A stretch of 64,000 nucleotides of DNA, from positions 310,001 to 374,000 of the forward strand of contig JAGKQI010000099.1 in assembly GCA_018806915.1 (NCBI GenBank), given 5' to 3'. The DNA comes from Phytophthora colocasiae (taxonomy: Eukaryota > Oomycota > Peronosporomycetes > Peronosporales > Peronosporaceae). The first letter of the stretch is position 1. The number at the start of each line of letters is the position of its first letter. The position numbers and the translations under genes were made by a program. This document shows, piece by piece, positions 46,206 to 57,400 of the stretch. The notes below the pieces were generated by a model. It was not told the DNA's origin. It saw only the letters and a list, made by a program, of their open reading frames with translations, and did not search any database.

Positions 46206-48527
46206 ATGCGACTTCTCTGCTGGCTTTCGCTGCTTGTTGGGGTGTGTGCGGCCAATTCCTACTCGGAAAATGTGTGCGACGGCCCCAAAGTCGCGTCGCT
46301 GCCGTTCTGCGATGTGTCCTTACCTCTAGACACCCGCGTTGACGACCTCGTCACACGCATTCCACTGGATCAAGCCGTTGGACTGCTGGTTAACAAGGCG
46401 GCAGCTGCTCCGGGCGTTAATATCCCCAGTTATGAGTGGTGGAATGAGGCTCTGCATGGTGTGGCACTGTCTCCCGGAGTGACGTTCAATGGGTCGATTA
46501 AGGCTGCAACCAGCTTCCCACAGGTGATCAGTACGGCGGCGTCGTTCAACCGCTCGTTATTCTACCAAATTGCAGACGTGATTTCCACTGAGGCGCGAGC
46601 GTTCTACAACAACAAGGACGCGGGACTCACGTTCTGGACGCCTAACGTTAACATTTTTCGTGATCCGAGATGGGGACGCGGACAAGAGACTCCAGGAGAA
46701 GACCCGTTCCTCAATGGGGAATACGCGGTCGCTTTCGTGAGAGGTCTACAAGGCGAAGCAATGGAAGGACAAGAAACCGGTAAATTCCTGAAACTATCAG
46801 GATGCTGCAAACACTTTTCGGCCTATTCACAGGAAGTGCCAAGACACCGTAACAACGCGATGGTTACTAAGCAGGACCAAACGGACACCTACTTCCCAGC
46901 ATTTGAGGACTGCGTGAAACGAGGTCATGTGAGTTCCATCATGTGTAGCTATAATGCTGTGAACGGCATTCCCTCGTGCGCCGATAAAGGGCTGCTGACG
47001 GGCGTGGTGCGGGACCAGTGGAAGTTTGACGGATACATCACCTCGGACTGCGAGGCAGTAGCTGATGTGATCTATCATCACCACTATACCCAATCGCCGG
47101 AGCAAACCTGCGCCACGACACTTGATGCTGGCATGGATCTCAATTGTGGCGAGTTTCTGAGGCAACACCTTCCAGCTGCTCTTGAGCAAGGCATCGTGAC
47201 GACGGAGATGATGCACACTGCCTTAAAGAATCAATTCCGCGTGTTAATGAGACTCGGAATGTTTGAAAAGGGTAAACAACCATTTGCAAACATCACGAAA
47301 GATTCGGTGGACACAGCCGCGCACCGGCAACTCACACTTGAAGCTGCCCATCAGAGCATTGTGTTGCTCAAGAATGAAGGCAATACGCTCCCTCTATCAC
47401 CTGAGGCTTTCACTAAAGAGGGGTCACTTGCACTGATCGGGCCACATTTCAACGCCAGTGATGCTCTTCTCGGGAACTACTTTGGAATACCTTCGTCTAT
47501 CGTCACCCCGCTAGATGGCGTCTCGAAGCATGTGCCGAACGTTGCTTATTCGTTGGGATGCAAAGTGTCAGGTGAAATGTTGCCCGACTTCGATGATGCT
47601 ATCGCGGTTAGTAAAAAAGCGGATCGCTTGGTTGTCTTTGTTGGCCTCGATCAAAGCCAAGAGCGCGAAGAGATCGATCGCTACCACCTCAAGCTACCCG
47701 GTTTTCAGATTGCACTGCTCAAGCGTGTGCTAGAAGTTGCATCGCACCCGATCGTGTTGGTTATTATCTCCGGCGGAAGTGTTGATTTGTCAGCTTACAA
47801 GAACCACCCCAAGGTTGGAGCAATTGTTTTTGGTGGATATCTTGGAGAAACTGGTGGACAAGCATTGACTGATGTTCTGTTTGGCGAGTACAACCCTGCT
47901 GGAAGGATCACGCAGACATTTTATGACGCGGACTACGTGAATACACTGTCAATCTACGACATGCACATGCGCCCAATGTTTGCGACTGGAAACCCAGGTA
48001 GAACCTACCGCTTCTTCACCGGAGCACCAGTCTACGAGTTTGGTTTCGGCTTGTCGTATACCACGTTCCGCAAAACTTGGTCAATTGAGCCACCGCGCAC
48101 TCTCGATATTGGCGTTCTCTCGCAGCAGCTTCTTGGTGCTGCGCAACAGGAAGATACCTCTTGCGCCGCGGGTTTTAATATCACGGTAACGAACCAAGGT
48201 GGCGTTGCGGGTGAACACGTTATCCTGATTTACGCTGAACCTCCTCGCGCTGGAGAAGCCGCGCGCCCACGCAAATCTCTAGTTGCGTTCGAGCGCACTT
48301 CGCTGATTTCGCCAGGCCAGCAACAAATTGTCAACTTTTGTCTGGAAGCAAAGGCGTTTGCACTCGCCGATGAAGGTGGCAATTGGAACGTCGAACCTGG
48401 CAACTGGACCATTCACGTGGACTCACTGCAACATAAAGTCAACGTCCAGCAGCCTTCAACTCGTGAACCAGTAGTGACCCATGAATATGTCGAACGCAAG
48501 CCACTGCCTCGTTCTGTGTGGGAGTGA
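46206..48527 (+). CDS. Secreted GH3 beta-xylosidase/arabinofuranosidase-like enzyme
   Basis: A single exon encodes 773 residues with a signal peptide (MRLLCWLSLLVGVCAANS). The GH3 fold follows: YEWWNEALHGVA, FWTPNVNIFRDPRWGRGQE, CCKHFSAYS, then the nucleophile Asp281 in GYITSDCEAVADV. The second domain begins near LALIGPHFNAS and includes VVFVGLDQSQEREEIDR (candidate acid/base Glu region) and GEYNPAGRITQTFY. The fibronectin III-like C terminus has FNITVTNQGGVAGEHV. The YEWWNEALHGVA and CCKHF motifs point to the plant-type xylosidase/arabinofuranosidase subgroup, which trims xylan or arabinoxylan from plant cell walls. Likely extracellular and part of the plant-degrading repertoire (inference). 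Confidence 0.94.
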   Translation: MRLLCWLSLLVGVCAANSYSENVCDGPKVASLPFCDVSLPLDTRVDDLVTRIPLDQAVGLLVNKAAAAPGVNIPSYEWWNEALHGVALSPGVTFNGSIKAATSFPQVISTAASFNRSLFYQIADVISTEARAFYNNKDAGLTFWTPNVNIFRDPRWGRGQETPGEDPFLNGEYAVAFVRGLQGEAMEGQETGKFLKLSGCCKHFSAYSQEVPRHRNNAMVTKQDQTDTYFPAFEDCVKRGHVSSIMCSYNAVNGIPSCADKGLLTGVVRDQWKFDGYITSDCEAVADVIYHHHYTQSPEQTCATTLDAGMDLNCGEFLRQHLPAALEQGIVTTEMMHTALKNQFRVLMRLGMFEKGKQPFANITKDSVDTAAHRQLTLEAAHQSIVLLKNEGNTLPLSPEAFTKEGSLALIGPHFNASDALLGNYFGIPSSIVTPLDGVSKHVPNVAYSLGCKVSGEMLPDFDDAIAVSKKADRLVVFVGLDQSQEREEIDRYHLKLPGFQIALLKRVLEVASHPIVLVIISGGSVDLSAYKNHPKVGAIVFGGYLGETGGQALTDVLFGEYNPAGRITQTFYDADYVNTLSIYDMHMRPMFATGNPGRTYRFFTGAPVYEFGFGLSYTTFRKTWSIEPPRTLDIGVLSQQLLGAAQQEDTSCAAGFNITVTNQGGVAGEHVILIYAEPPRAGEAARPRKSLVAFERTSLISPGQQQIVNFCLEAKAFALADEGGNWNVEPGNWTIHVDSLQHKVNVQQPSTREPVVTHEYVERKPLPRSVWE

Positions 48528-48710
48528 TAACGTGCAGTATGAGAGCACTTCAACTTGAAGCGGTTCTACATGTTTTCATCCAATCAAATCCCATTTTGGT
48601 GTTCCTCTTATGATTGGTAAAAAAGCCGCCGTTTGTGGCCCAGTCAAATGTTGCCTTGATCAGTGTGGGAAGCGCATTGTTGGTTGACAAGCGACCTTTA
48701 CCTGTTGACC
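48528..48710. promoter_or_regulatory. Promoter region of the DRS1 gene with paired CCAAT boxes
   Basis: The short intergenic region has CCAAT at about 48580 and an inverted copy (ATTGG) at about 48613, 100 to 130 bp before the start codon. These are typical NF-Y-type sites; function is inferred. Confidence 0.35.
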
Positions 48711-51347
48711 ATGGCGAGGAAGACGCGCCAGCAGGAGCCGCAGGAGGATGACCTGGTGATGACCATCGCGTCAGATGAGGAATTGTCGGACGCAGAGAGC
48801 AGCTCTGGCTCGGAGGATGAACAGGAGGAGGAGCTCAAGGGCGCTATAATTAGTCGTGCACAGCAGCAGAAGGAAGCGCAACAACAGAAGAAGGAGGCGG
48901 AAATCAACGAGGACTTTGAGTTTGATGACGGTGGAGCCTTCCATACGTCTGGCGGTAGCTCTTGGGATTTCACAGCCGCTATCTCGCGTATTGAGAAGAT
49001 GGAGAGTGGTATTCCGACCGCTACCAAACGCACATCTATCCAGTCTAAGATTGACAAGCGTCGCATGGAGAAAGAGGCTGAAAAGCTGGCAAAGAAGGAG
49101 AAAAGGGAAGCCAAGAAAGCCAAGAAAGCAAAGAAAGAGGCAGAAAAGGAGGAGAGTGATAATGAAAGTGAAGAAGGAAGCGACGCAGGGGAGGAAGCGG
49201 AAGGATCCTGTGAAAGTGAGAGTGAAGATGAGAAGGAGGAAAAAGAGTCAGGATCAGAGTCTTCAGATAACGATGAAGAGCAAGATGTGGAGGAGGAAGA
49301 TGTCGTCGTGGAGGAAGAACGTTTGCAATCCGCTCTGAAGGACAGCAAGAAAGACCAACAGAGTCGTGAAGAGTTGGTAGACGCATTGGAGAAGAAGAAA
49401 GCTGCGGAATTCTTTGAGTCGGATCCATTTGCGGCCCAGGAGTTTGCCAAGACCAAGTTTGAGACCTTTGCAGACTTGAAACTCTCGCGGCCGATCATGC
49501 GTGCCATCTCACACATTGGATTTGTGAAGCCCACTCCGATTCAACAGCGTGCTATCCCAATTGCGTTGACTGGCAAAGATATCTGCGCTAGTGCCCAGAC
49601 TGGTAGTGGTAAGACTGCTGCTTTCCTGCTGCCTATTCTTGAGCGTCTGCAGTTCCGCTCACGCCGTGTGCAATCCACGCGTGTGATGATTATCTGTCCC
49701 GTGCGTGAGCTTGCTACGCAATGTCAGTCGATGTTCGAGCAGTTGGCGCGTTACACGGATATTACATGTTCTCTGGCTGTGGGTGGTTTGCCGCTGAAGG
49801 CTCAGGAAGCTGAGTTGCGCAACCGCCCGGACGTCGTGGTGTGTACTCCTGGTCGTATGATTGACCACTTGCGTAACTCAAAGAGTGTCCACATGGATGA
49901 CCTGGAAATTTTGGTGCTGGATGAAGCTGATCGTCTGCTTGAGTTGGGTTTCACTGAGGAAGTCCTGGAGCTCGTCCGAATGTGCCCTGTTCAACGTCAG
50001 ACCATGCTGTTCTCTGCTACGATGACTTCGAAGGTGGATCAGCTGATTGATCTGTCCATGAAGCGCCCCGTACGTATTAGCACTGACCCTCTTTTCGATA
50101 TGGCTAAGCACTTGGTTCAGGAGTTCGTGCGTATCCGTCCGAACCGTGAAGATGACCGTGAGGCGATTTTGCTGGCTTTGTGTACGCGTACGTTCCGCAC
50201 AAACACGATTGTGTTTATGGAGACTAAGTCACATGCGCACCGTATGATGATCATTTTCGGTCTTGCTGGGATCAAGGCAGCAGAACTTCATGGTAACCTT
50301 CAGCAGCGGGAGCGTTTGGAGGCTCTTCAAAAATTCCGCGACGGCACAGTTGACATTCTTCTGTGTACCGATATCGCTGCTCGTGGTATTGATGTGCGCG
50401 GTGTTCACGCTGTTATCAACTACGAAATGCCTAAGGATATTACTACGTACGTCCACCGTGTCGGTCGTACGGCTCGTGCTGGCCGCAATGGTCGTGCCGT
50501 CACACTTACGAGTGAGTCACGCCGTTTAGTTATGAAGCAGGTCTCGCGTCATTGTAAGGGCTTTGTCAAGTCTCGTGCTGTGCCAGATCCTGTTATTGCG
50601 CAGTGGAAGGCGCGTATTGAGAGTATGCAGGAGGATGTAAAACTGGTCATGCACGAAGAAACTCTCGAGAAGCGCATGCGTGAAGCTGAGAAGGAAGCGA
50701 CTCGAGCCACGAACTTGCTGAAACACCGGGACGAGATCAACTCGCGGCCTGCACGTACTTGGTTTATGTCCGAGAAGGAGAAGAAGAATGTGAACGAGCG
50801 TGTTGATGAAGAGCGTCGTGCCAAGGAGGAAGCCGCCAAGGAGGAGGCTGAGACCACAGACACCATGTCGCGTGCGAAGAAGCTTAAACTTATGAGCCAC
50901 AAGAAGCGACGCTTGTTTGAGATCCGTGAGCGCGAGGAACGTATGCTCGCAGACGCCTCCCGTGAGGACGAGGAGGATACTGGCAAGAAGGGTAAGAAGG
51001 GTGCCGTTTTCACGTCGATGCACGTTGCCGGTGCTGCCAAGCGTGCTAAGAAGGCACAGCTGGAAACGACCAAGTCGCGTGAAGAGGAGTCTATTGCAGA
51101 GATGCACGAACGCAAACGCCTCAAGCGTGAGAAGGCCCGCGCTGCACGCAGCAGCCACGGCTCGGGTGCGTTTGATGTTGATATGACGAGCGACGGTACT
51201 CAGACCCCGAAACCTAGAAAGCAACGCGATGCCAATGCCGGCACCAACCCGTTCGAGTTCAAGGAGAAGATCACGGACTACAAGAAACATGCGAAGAAGG
51301 GCTCCGGTTCTTTCAAGTCTAAGGCCAAGTACAAGCGGCGCAAATAG
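48711..51347 (+). CDS. DRS1: DEAD-box RNA helicase DRS1/DDX27
   Basis: A single exon gives about 878 residues from the ATG at 48711 (context ACCATGG); the frame is open a few codons further upstream but only to a GTG. The N-terminal 230 residues are acidic with Lys runs. The Q motif GFVKPTPIQQRAIP, Walker A AQTGSGKT, PVRELATQ, TPGRM, DEAD in VLDEADRLLELGF and SATMT cover RecA domain 1. FMETKSH, DIAARGIDVRG and HRVGRTARAGR cover domain 2. The long basic C-terminal tail with EKKKRR-like runs and the FEFKEKITDYKKHAKKGSG ending fit DRS1/DDX27, needed for 60S ribosomal subunit assembly in the nucleolus. It ends 122 bp from the convergent HECT ligase. Confidence 0.95.
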   Translation: MARKTRQQEPQEDDLVMTIASDEELSDAESSSGSEDEQEEELKGAIISRAQQQKEAQQQKKEAEINEDFEFDDGGAFHTSGGSSWDFTAAISRIEKMESGIPTATKRTSIQSKIDKRRMEKEAEKLAKKEKREAKKAKKAKKEAEKEESDNESEEGSDAGEEAEGSCESESEDEKEEKESGSESSDNDEEQDVEEEDVVVEEERLQSALKDSKKDQQSREELVDALEKKKAAEFFESDPFAAQEFAKTKFETFADLKLSRPIMRAISHIGFVKPTPIQQRAIPIALTGKDICASAQTGSGKTAAFLLPILERLQFRSRRVQSTRVMIICPVRELATQCQSMFEQLARYTDITCSLAVGGLPLKAQEAELRNRPDVVVCTPGRMIDHLRNSKSVHMDDLEILVLDEADRLLELGFTEEVLELVRMCPVQRQTMLFSATMTSKVDQLIDLSMKRPVRISTDPLFDMAKHLVQEFVRIRPNREDDREAILLALCTRTFRTNTIVFMETKSHAHRMMIIFGLAGIKAAELHGNLQQRERLEALQKFRDGTVDILLCTDIAARGIDVRGVHAVINYEMPKDITTYVHRVGRTARAGRNGRAVTLTSESRRLVMKQVSRHCKGFVKSRAVPDPVIAQWKARIESMQEDVKLVMHEETLEKRMREAEKEATRATNLLKHRDEINSRPARTWFMSEKEKKNVNERVDEERRAKEEAAKEEAETTDTMSRAKKLKLMSHKKRRLFEIREREERMLADASREDEEDTGKKGKKGAVFTSMHVAGAAKRAKKAQLETTKSREEESIAEMHERKRLKREKARAARSSHGSGAFDVDMTSDGTQTPKPRKQRDANAGTNPFEFKEKITDYKKHAKKGSGSFKSKAKYKRRK

Positions 51348-51469
51348 ACGTAGAGGCGCTTCTGCTCTTGACAGAAATGTATTCAACCTTTGTTGTCGAA
51401 CGTCTCGATCAGAAATGCACCATGTATATTCATTCATGTGAGATGCTAAAAAGCTTGATAAGTTCTTGC

Positions 51470-54400
51470 TTAGCCAAAGCCGAACCCCTCCGATCCCTCA
51501 CGGATCGCGAGCAGCAAGCACTGCTTCAATTTCTCCTCACTCTCGTACTCAGGTAAATCCAGTTGGTTGAAACTGTAGTAGAAGCATAACAAAAGTTAGA
51601 TATCCTACTACGTGTAGTCCAGGCCACAAGCTATCGAGAAGACTACTCACCATGTATGTGCGGACGGTAGCGCACAGTTGTTGCCAAAGGCCTTGTGGAT
51701 GTTGAACTTCTGTGTGCCCCGCATACCTTCTAAAGCCTTGAACCCTTCCAAAGGCACCTTCGAGGTACCAGTCACGAACTGCAAGAAAAGCGCTCGTTCT
51801 TCATGTGTGAACGCGTACAGGACATTCCAAAACCAGCGGATAACCGAGTCAGTGGGCTTATAATTGGCGTACTCAGTGTTGGCCTTCAGGTCATCGATAT
51901 CAATCTCAGGCATGCCTGAAATCAGCAACTCCAACTCATTCTCGTTGAATATCGCAATCATTTCGGGTGGCACTAACTGATGGAAACCCTTGAGGAACGC
52001 ATCAATCTGCTGCCGAATGCCTGTGGCCATCCTATGGTGCGTCACAAGCTTCACGTACTCCATCTTGTTCTCGTCTGTCACGGACACATTTCGACCATTG
52101 GGGATCAAATCAACCACCTCTACCTTGCCGAAGTTGGACTGCTCAGCTGAAAACGTTAGCTCAAGGCCGAGATCCACAATCGAGTTGTCTAGGATTGAGT
52201 GAAGATTCCGGTAGTACTCCGGGTCAATAGCTTCCATGTCATGGTACGAAATTGGCAACTGCAAGATGTGCTTGTAGAACGACCGGGTAAAGTGGGCATC
52301 CAGGAGTTGGCCGTCTGCAACCGCCTTACCCAGAACTTTTCCAACAAACTCGAAGTAACTCAAGTGATCCTTGTTCACGTAAGACAGAGGATTGGGTTGG
52401 AACGTAGGTGAGTCGGCAGCTGATGTGAACAACACGTAATTCGGGTTAAACATCTCGCGAGCCAGAATCATGTACCATTCTCGCGTCACACCACCAGCGT
52501 CAATACCTTCTTCTCCGGTGAACGAGATGTGCAGCTTGCGGCGCAATTCGGTGCCGCTACGCATCCGTAGAGCATAGTAAGAGTCTTCGAAGATGTGTTC
52601 ACGGCGTACCGGGATGCGCACAGAAGAACTCCCACCCCCGTGATTCCGCAGTGCTGTTTGGCGAAGACGTTTCATTGCGCTGTGGAAGTATGTGCGTTTG
52701 TTGTCGAACGCTAGATAAGCTCGGCATCGAGGAATCTTAATCAGAGCAGCCAGGGACGTATCCAATAGCGACGGCTTCTCGCGAATAAGCAAATTCAAGA
52801 GCACACGGTTTGACTCCACGAAATTGGCCAGTCTCATAGTCTCGCCAGCTTCAGACATCGACGACAGCGCCGAAGAGGTACGCTTGAGCACACTATTTGG
52901 CGACACTTTATGCTCGTTAACTTCCATTAATGCTGTGGCACCAGCACCATCGAATCCACCGACACGTAGAGCTGCAACGACTGCCTCTTCACGCTCGCTC
53001 GAGTCCGGTACACGCAACGACATTGACGCCGCATCCCGAGCATTAACCACAAAGAAAGCTTCCACCATGGGAAGGAATCGCGCCAGAAGAGCTGCCATCG
53101 CGCAGGATGCGCCAGCACTCTTGCCTTCGATTACAGTCCCCTCTGCATCATCTACCCCACCAGCAGCAAGACTTTCAGATCCACCGCCTGATGCAACGTT
53201 AACACTGCCGTCCTGTTCATCAAGACCACCTTTCGCACGTGCTTCGGCCAGTGATAAGCTTAGAGCATCCCACAGCGGGTCCAGACCGATAGTTTGGCAG
53301 CACTCTGTAAATTCTGCCGTACTCTCACAGACATCTGAAAGCGAGTGTAGCAGCCGCAGAAGCTTCAGTTCATCATGGGCTGATGGCAACACTGCTGATG
53401 ACTCGTATCCAGTGCACTCACCTGGCGGTTTACATTCCTTATCTTGATCAACCCGCGCGAGCGCACAAGCGTGACGAACAACCGCACGAATCACAAGCTC
53501 GCGATTACCACGCACATGGTTCAGCAGCTTCAACACCGCTAGCGTACGCTCTTGCATAGGCACTGTGCACAGGTCCATACTCAACACAGACACTATCCCG
53601 CTCATGCGTGCCTCATCCAACTCAATCTCTGGAACCGCAACCCATTCATCTGCAGGTTCAGGTGTTGCAGCATCATCTGCCTCGTCTTCCTTCTTCTCAA
53701 CTTCACCACTCGGTTTGTGTAGTCGCTCCAGAGGTGACAGCACCAGCTCCAGCAGCTCCAGTAACGCATCCAAGTTTGTACTATTGCGGTACACCACAGG
53801 GAGTGACAACAGGTCGATGAGGACAGCCACACCGCACTCATTTGAAGTCTCAGCGTCTATCTTCACAGGATCGTTATTTCCATTCGATGTATGACGCATA
53901 CCATGTGGCTGAAGCATTTCCACCGTAAACCGCGGATTATACTTGGCTAGCGATACAAGAACATGCAGCATGCGGTTCACCACTTCAACAGGAACAGCTG
54001 AGCCTCCAATTTCACGGTTCCCATCGATTCCACATCCATACATTCGTTTAGGTGGAAAGTCAATCTTCCCGCTTCCGTCGTCGTCGTCATCCTTTTCATC
54101 ACCAGGAGCCAACGGTTCTGAAAGTGGCAGCGAAATCACGCGAAGTAAGTTTCGCCGAACACTTCGACGTGTCAAAGGATACTGACAAACGTTGGCAAGG
54201 AGCCGTTGGAACACTCGGTTCTGGATAACGGACTGTGTCATAAACAGTAGGCGTAGCAAGCCACGTACGCAGCGGTCGTCGCAGATTCGATCATTAGGTT
54301 CCTCTTCTTCGTCCACATCCACACGCAGCAAACCCTTGTGAGACTTTGAGCTGTTACCTCCCTGGCGATAGTCACGACGGCTGCTTCGACGACCTCCACC

Positions 54401-57400
54401 GAGTTCATCGTACATGCGGGATCGCCGACGACCGCTACCTCTCTCGGGGCTGTGAGAAGTTAGCATACGTCGCAGGGTAGGGCGGTTAAACAGTTCATCA
54501 ATGTCACCCTCACCACCACCACCTCCTCGTTCCTCTGTACCACGATCACGCTCTCGATATGTCGAGCGGAACGCCGCGCGTTCACGCAACACCATGGCCT
54601 CTGCTCGCACTTGTGATGGCAACGTCTGCAAGAAGGCATCGTCGCAGGTAACGAGGATCTCCTCTCGCAACTCGGGTGCAAGTGATGCTACGAAAGACGC
54701 GTTATCCATCTCTTGGGCGCGAGAAGTATCTGCAGTCTCCGCGCGAGCAGCTGCTTCACGTTCCCGCCGCTCATTTTCCAACACTTCGGCACGGATATCG
54801 GGAGGTAATGCCTCCAGCGTCTCACGGTCAAAGCTAGAGTTGGCCATATCCAGATCCATCTGCGACATACTTTCCGAACCTCCTCCACCGCCTCCAGCTG
54901 TAGCAGTATCACTGCGGGCACTTGTAGTCTCGGCGACTGCAGGTGCATTCTGAGCGATGATCTCCGCTTGCATATCTGGAGGCAGCGACGCGAATACTTC
55001 AGCATCCATGCCTTCGGGACACTGATATCCTTGTTGTTCCTCTTCCTCTCCAAATACCTCAGCTGATAGTTCTTGCGCTTCGGTTTCAACGGATGCTGTA
55101 TGAATGTCACTCGACGGAAGTTCTTCCGATTTTGACTCTTCTTCAATCGCTCGGGCCTGACTGGTGCTGTCACTAACTGGCGTAGACTGAGTAGACGTCG
55201 CGCCAAAGCCCGACAAGTCCAAAGTAAAGTTCATCATCGGATCGGTGGTCGCAGGTGTAGTTGCAACTGCCGAAGCCGAAGTAAGAGCCACTGGTGCTGG
55301 AGGTGGCGGCGCATTCTCAGAGCTACTTCCTGCCAGTTCAGAGCTGGATGCCGATGGAGTCGCAACTATCGCCTCTTGGCTGTTGGATAGCGTCTCTGTT
55401 TCAGCGTCGACAATGTCCACGTCAACATCAGATTCAGGTGGTGACCGAAGCAACGAACTTTCTCCTAATGTACTCGTAAGCTCCAACACAGAAGCAGCGT
55501 CTACAGCTGCGTCATGCCTATCATTTCTGTCACTGGTAGTGGAAGTATCTGGTTGTGTGTCTGTTCCTCCATCATCAAGGGATCTGCTTTCACTTGCAGT
55601 ATGTTCTCCGCTTTGCAGGTTCCCAGCATTTCCCATGAAAGCGTCAGTACTTCCGTAATCTTGTGTGGATGTTTCTTCACCTCTCCGATTCGCAGGAGTT
55701 GCCGTTGGCTCATCATTATCGACACAAATGCGCGTTAGCTGCTGCTCCAGTCTGGAAGCCACTGATCGGACATCCACGTCGCGTCCAAACGGCATCGACA
55801 AGCCCCACACACCAGAGCTGGATGCCCCACCAATAACATCACCACCACGACTGCCAAGACCACGTGAACCATCACCGACGAAAACATCACTAAAAATGTC
55901 CCGTTCACCTCGTCGCAAACCCATACGCTGGCTCCGAGACGGCATTGTCGAAGTTGGAATGTCAAGCGAGAATTCACTTAGCAAATTGGACACAGCCGAC
56001 AAGCGGCTTATACGACTAGGAGGCCGTCCACGACCTCCTGCACCCCCGCGCGTAAGCAAATCACGACCCAAAACGAAACGTGAACGACTCCCACCCAGGG
56101 GAAGTTGTGTTTGGACTTGGTCAGTCAGCGCTTCCAATTCACGCACAAGAGATGCCCCGGTAGGCAGTGAAATCAAACCGGGACCACGCAACAATCCGCT
56201 GGAATCTAGTAAAATCGCATCTCCACGCCCACTCGTGCGAAGTAAAGGATGCGTAGTAGCGTTGGCAGAAAATTCTTCCACAGAATTGCTACCAGAGCGA
56301 CTGAGATGCCGTTCACGGCGCGATCGATTGCCTCTACCTCCAGCATCAAATGATTCAAAAAGAAAGTCGTCATCGAGCATGTCTGGTAACTCCTCAATGT
56401 ACTGAAGAAGTGAAGTAGCCATACCGCCGCCACGACCACCAAGGCGCCTTTGTGACCCCCAAGATACAGCCCCACTTCCACTACCCAAGCGACTTCGCGT
56501 GTTGCTTTGATCCACTTCAACTTCACCCTCGCCATCTTCGTCGTCCTCCCCATCCCCGAAAGTCAACACGAGAGTTTGGCCACTAGAAGAAGAGTTCGAA
56601 CCACTTCCACCAGTATTGTACAGACCAAGCGCGTCACGCATGGATTCTACGAGTCTATCCTCCGAACTTCTTGTCAACTGACCTGCCTCACTAGAACCGC
56701 CTGCTCTGGCGTTTCGAGCGGCAGCTATACGTGATCGTCGCCGTTGCTCTTCGGCAAAGAATGCTTCATCGTCTAGCATATTCAAGTACGAAAACTCCTC
56801 TTCATCAACCTCGTCCAGTGCATCCAGGATCGAAAGTTCTGAGTCCAGAGATCCCCACAGACGGTTCGAAGCTGCGCGACGACTTGATCCATGACCGCCG
56901 GTACGTCGAGACATGTGAAGATGCTGATGTTCCTCAAACTCGTCGTCGTCTTCTTCATCATCATCATCGTCTTCGTCGTCTTCATCATCGTCTTCATCGT
57001 CGTCTTCATCGTCATCATCGTCGTCGTCCTCTTCATCGCCCTCGCCTTCATCTGTGGAGCGGTCAGACACACTACTGCGGTCACTGTGTTCATCTTCGCT
57101 GTGCCCCCCATCCTCGTCGTCGTCGTGCATGTCGTGGTCATCCATACCCGAGAGAGGAGATCGCATTAGAACATCATCATCGTCCCGGAGCGAGTAGAAG
57201 CCTGCACCAGCACTACTAGTTGATTCTCGAGTATCTATGTCCACCTCCATTCTGTCATTCCGATTAACGGAGTCACTGGACCCGTCACCTACGGGAGATG
57301 CTTCTGCAGCGGTCGAGGGGTCTACTGGAGTACTGGTTATTTGGTTTTGATTACCCACGGTTGATCCAGCATTCTCAGAAACAGAAGAGCTGTGGTTTCG

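Noticed and set aside
50526..51437. 303-residue minus-strand frame over the DRS1 3' end
   Set aside because: Shadow of a strongly biased, repeat-rich coding sequence; no domain and no start context.
52824..53447. 207-residue plus-strand Ser/Ala-rich frame inside the HECT ligase gene, and similar plus-strand frames at 55665-56405 and 56731-57219
   Set aside because: Antisense shadows of a confidently identified coding region.
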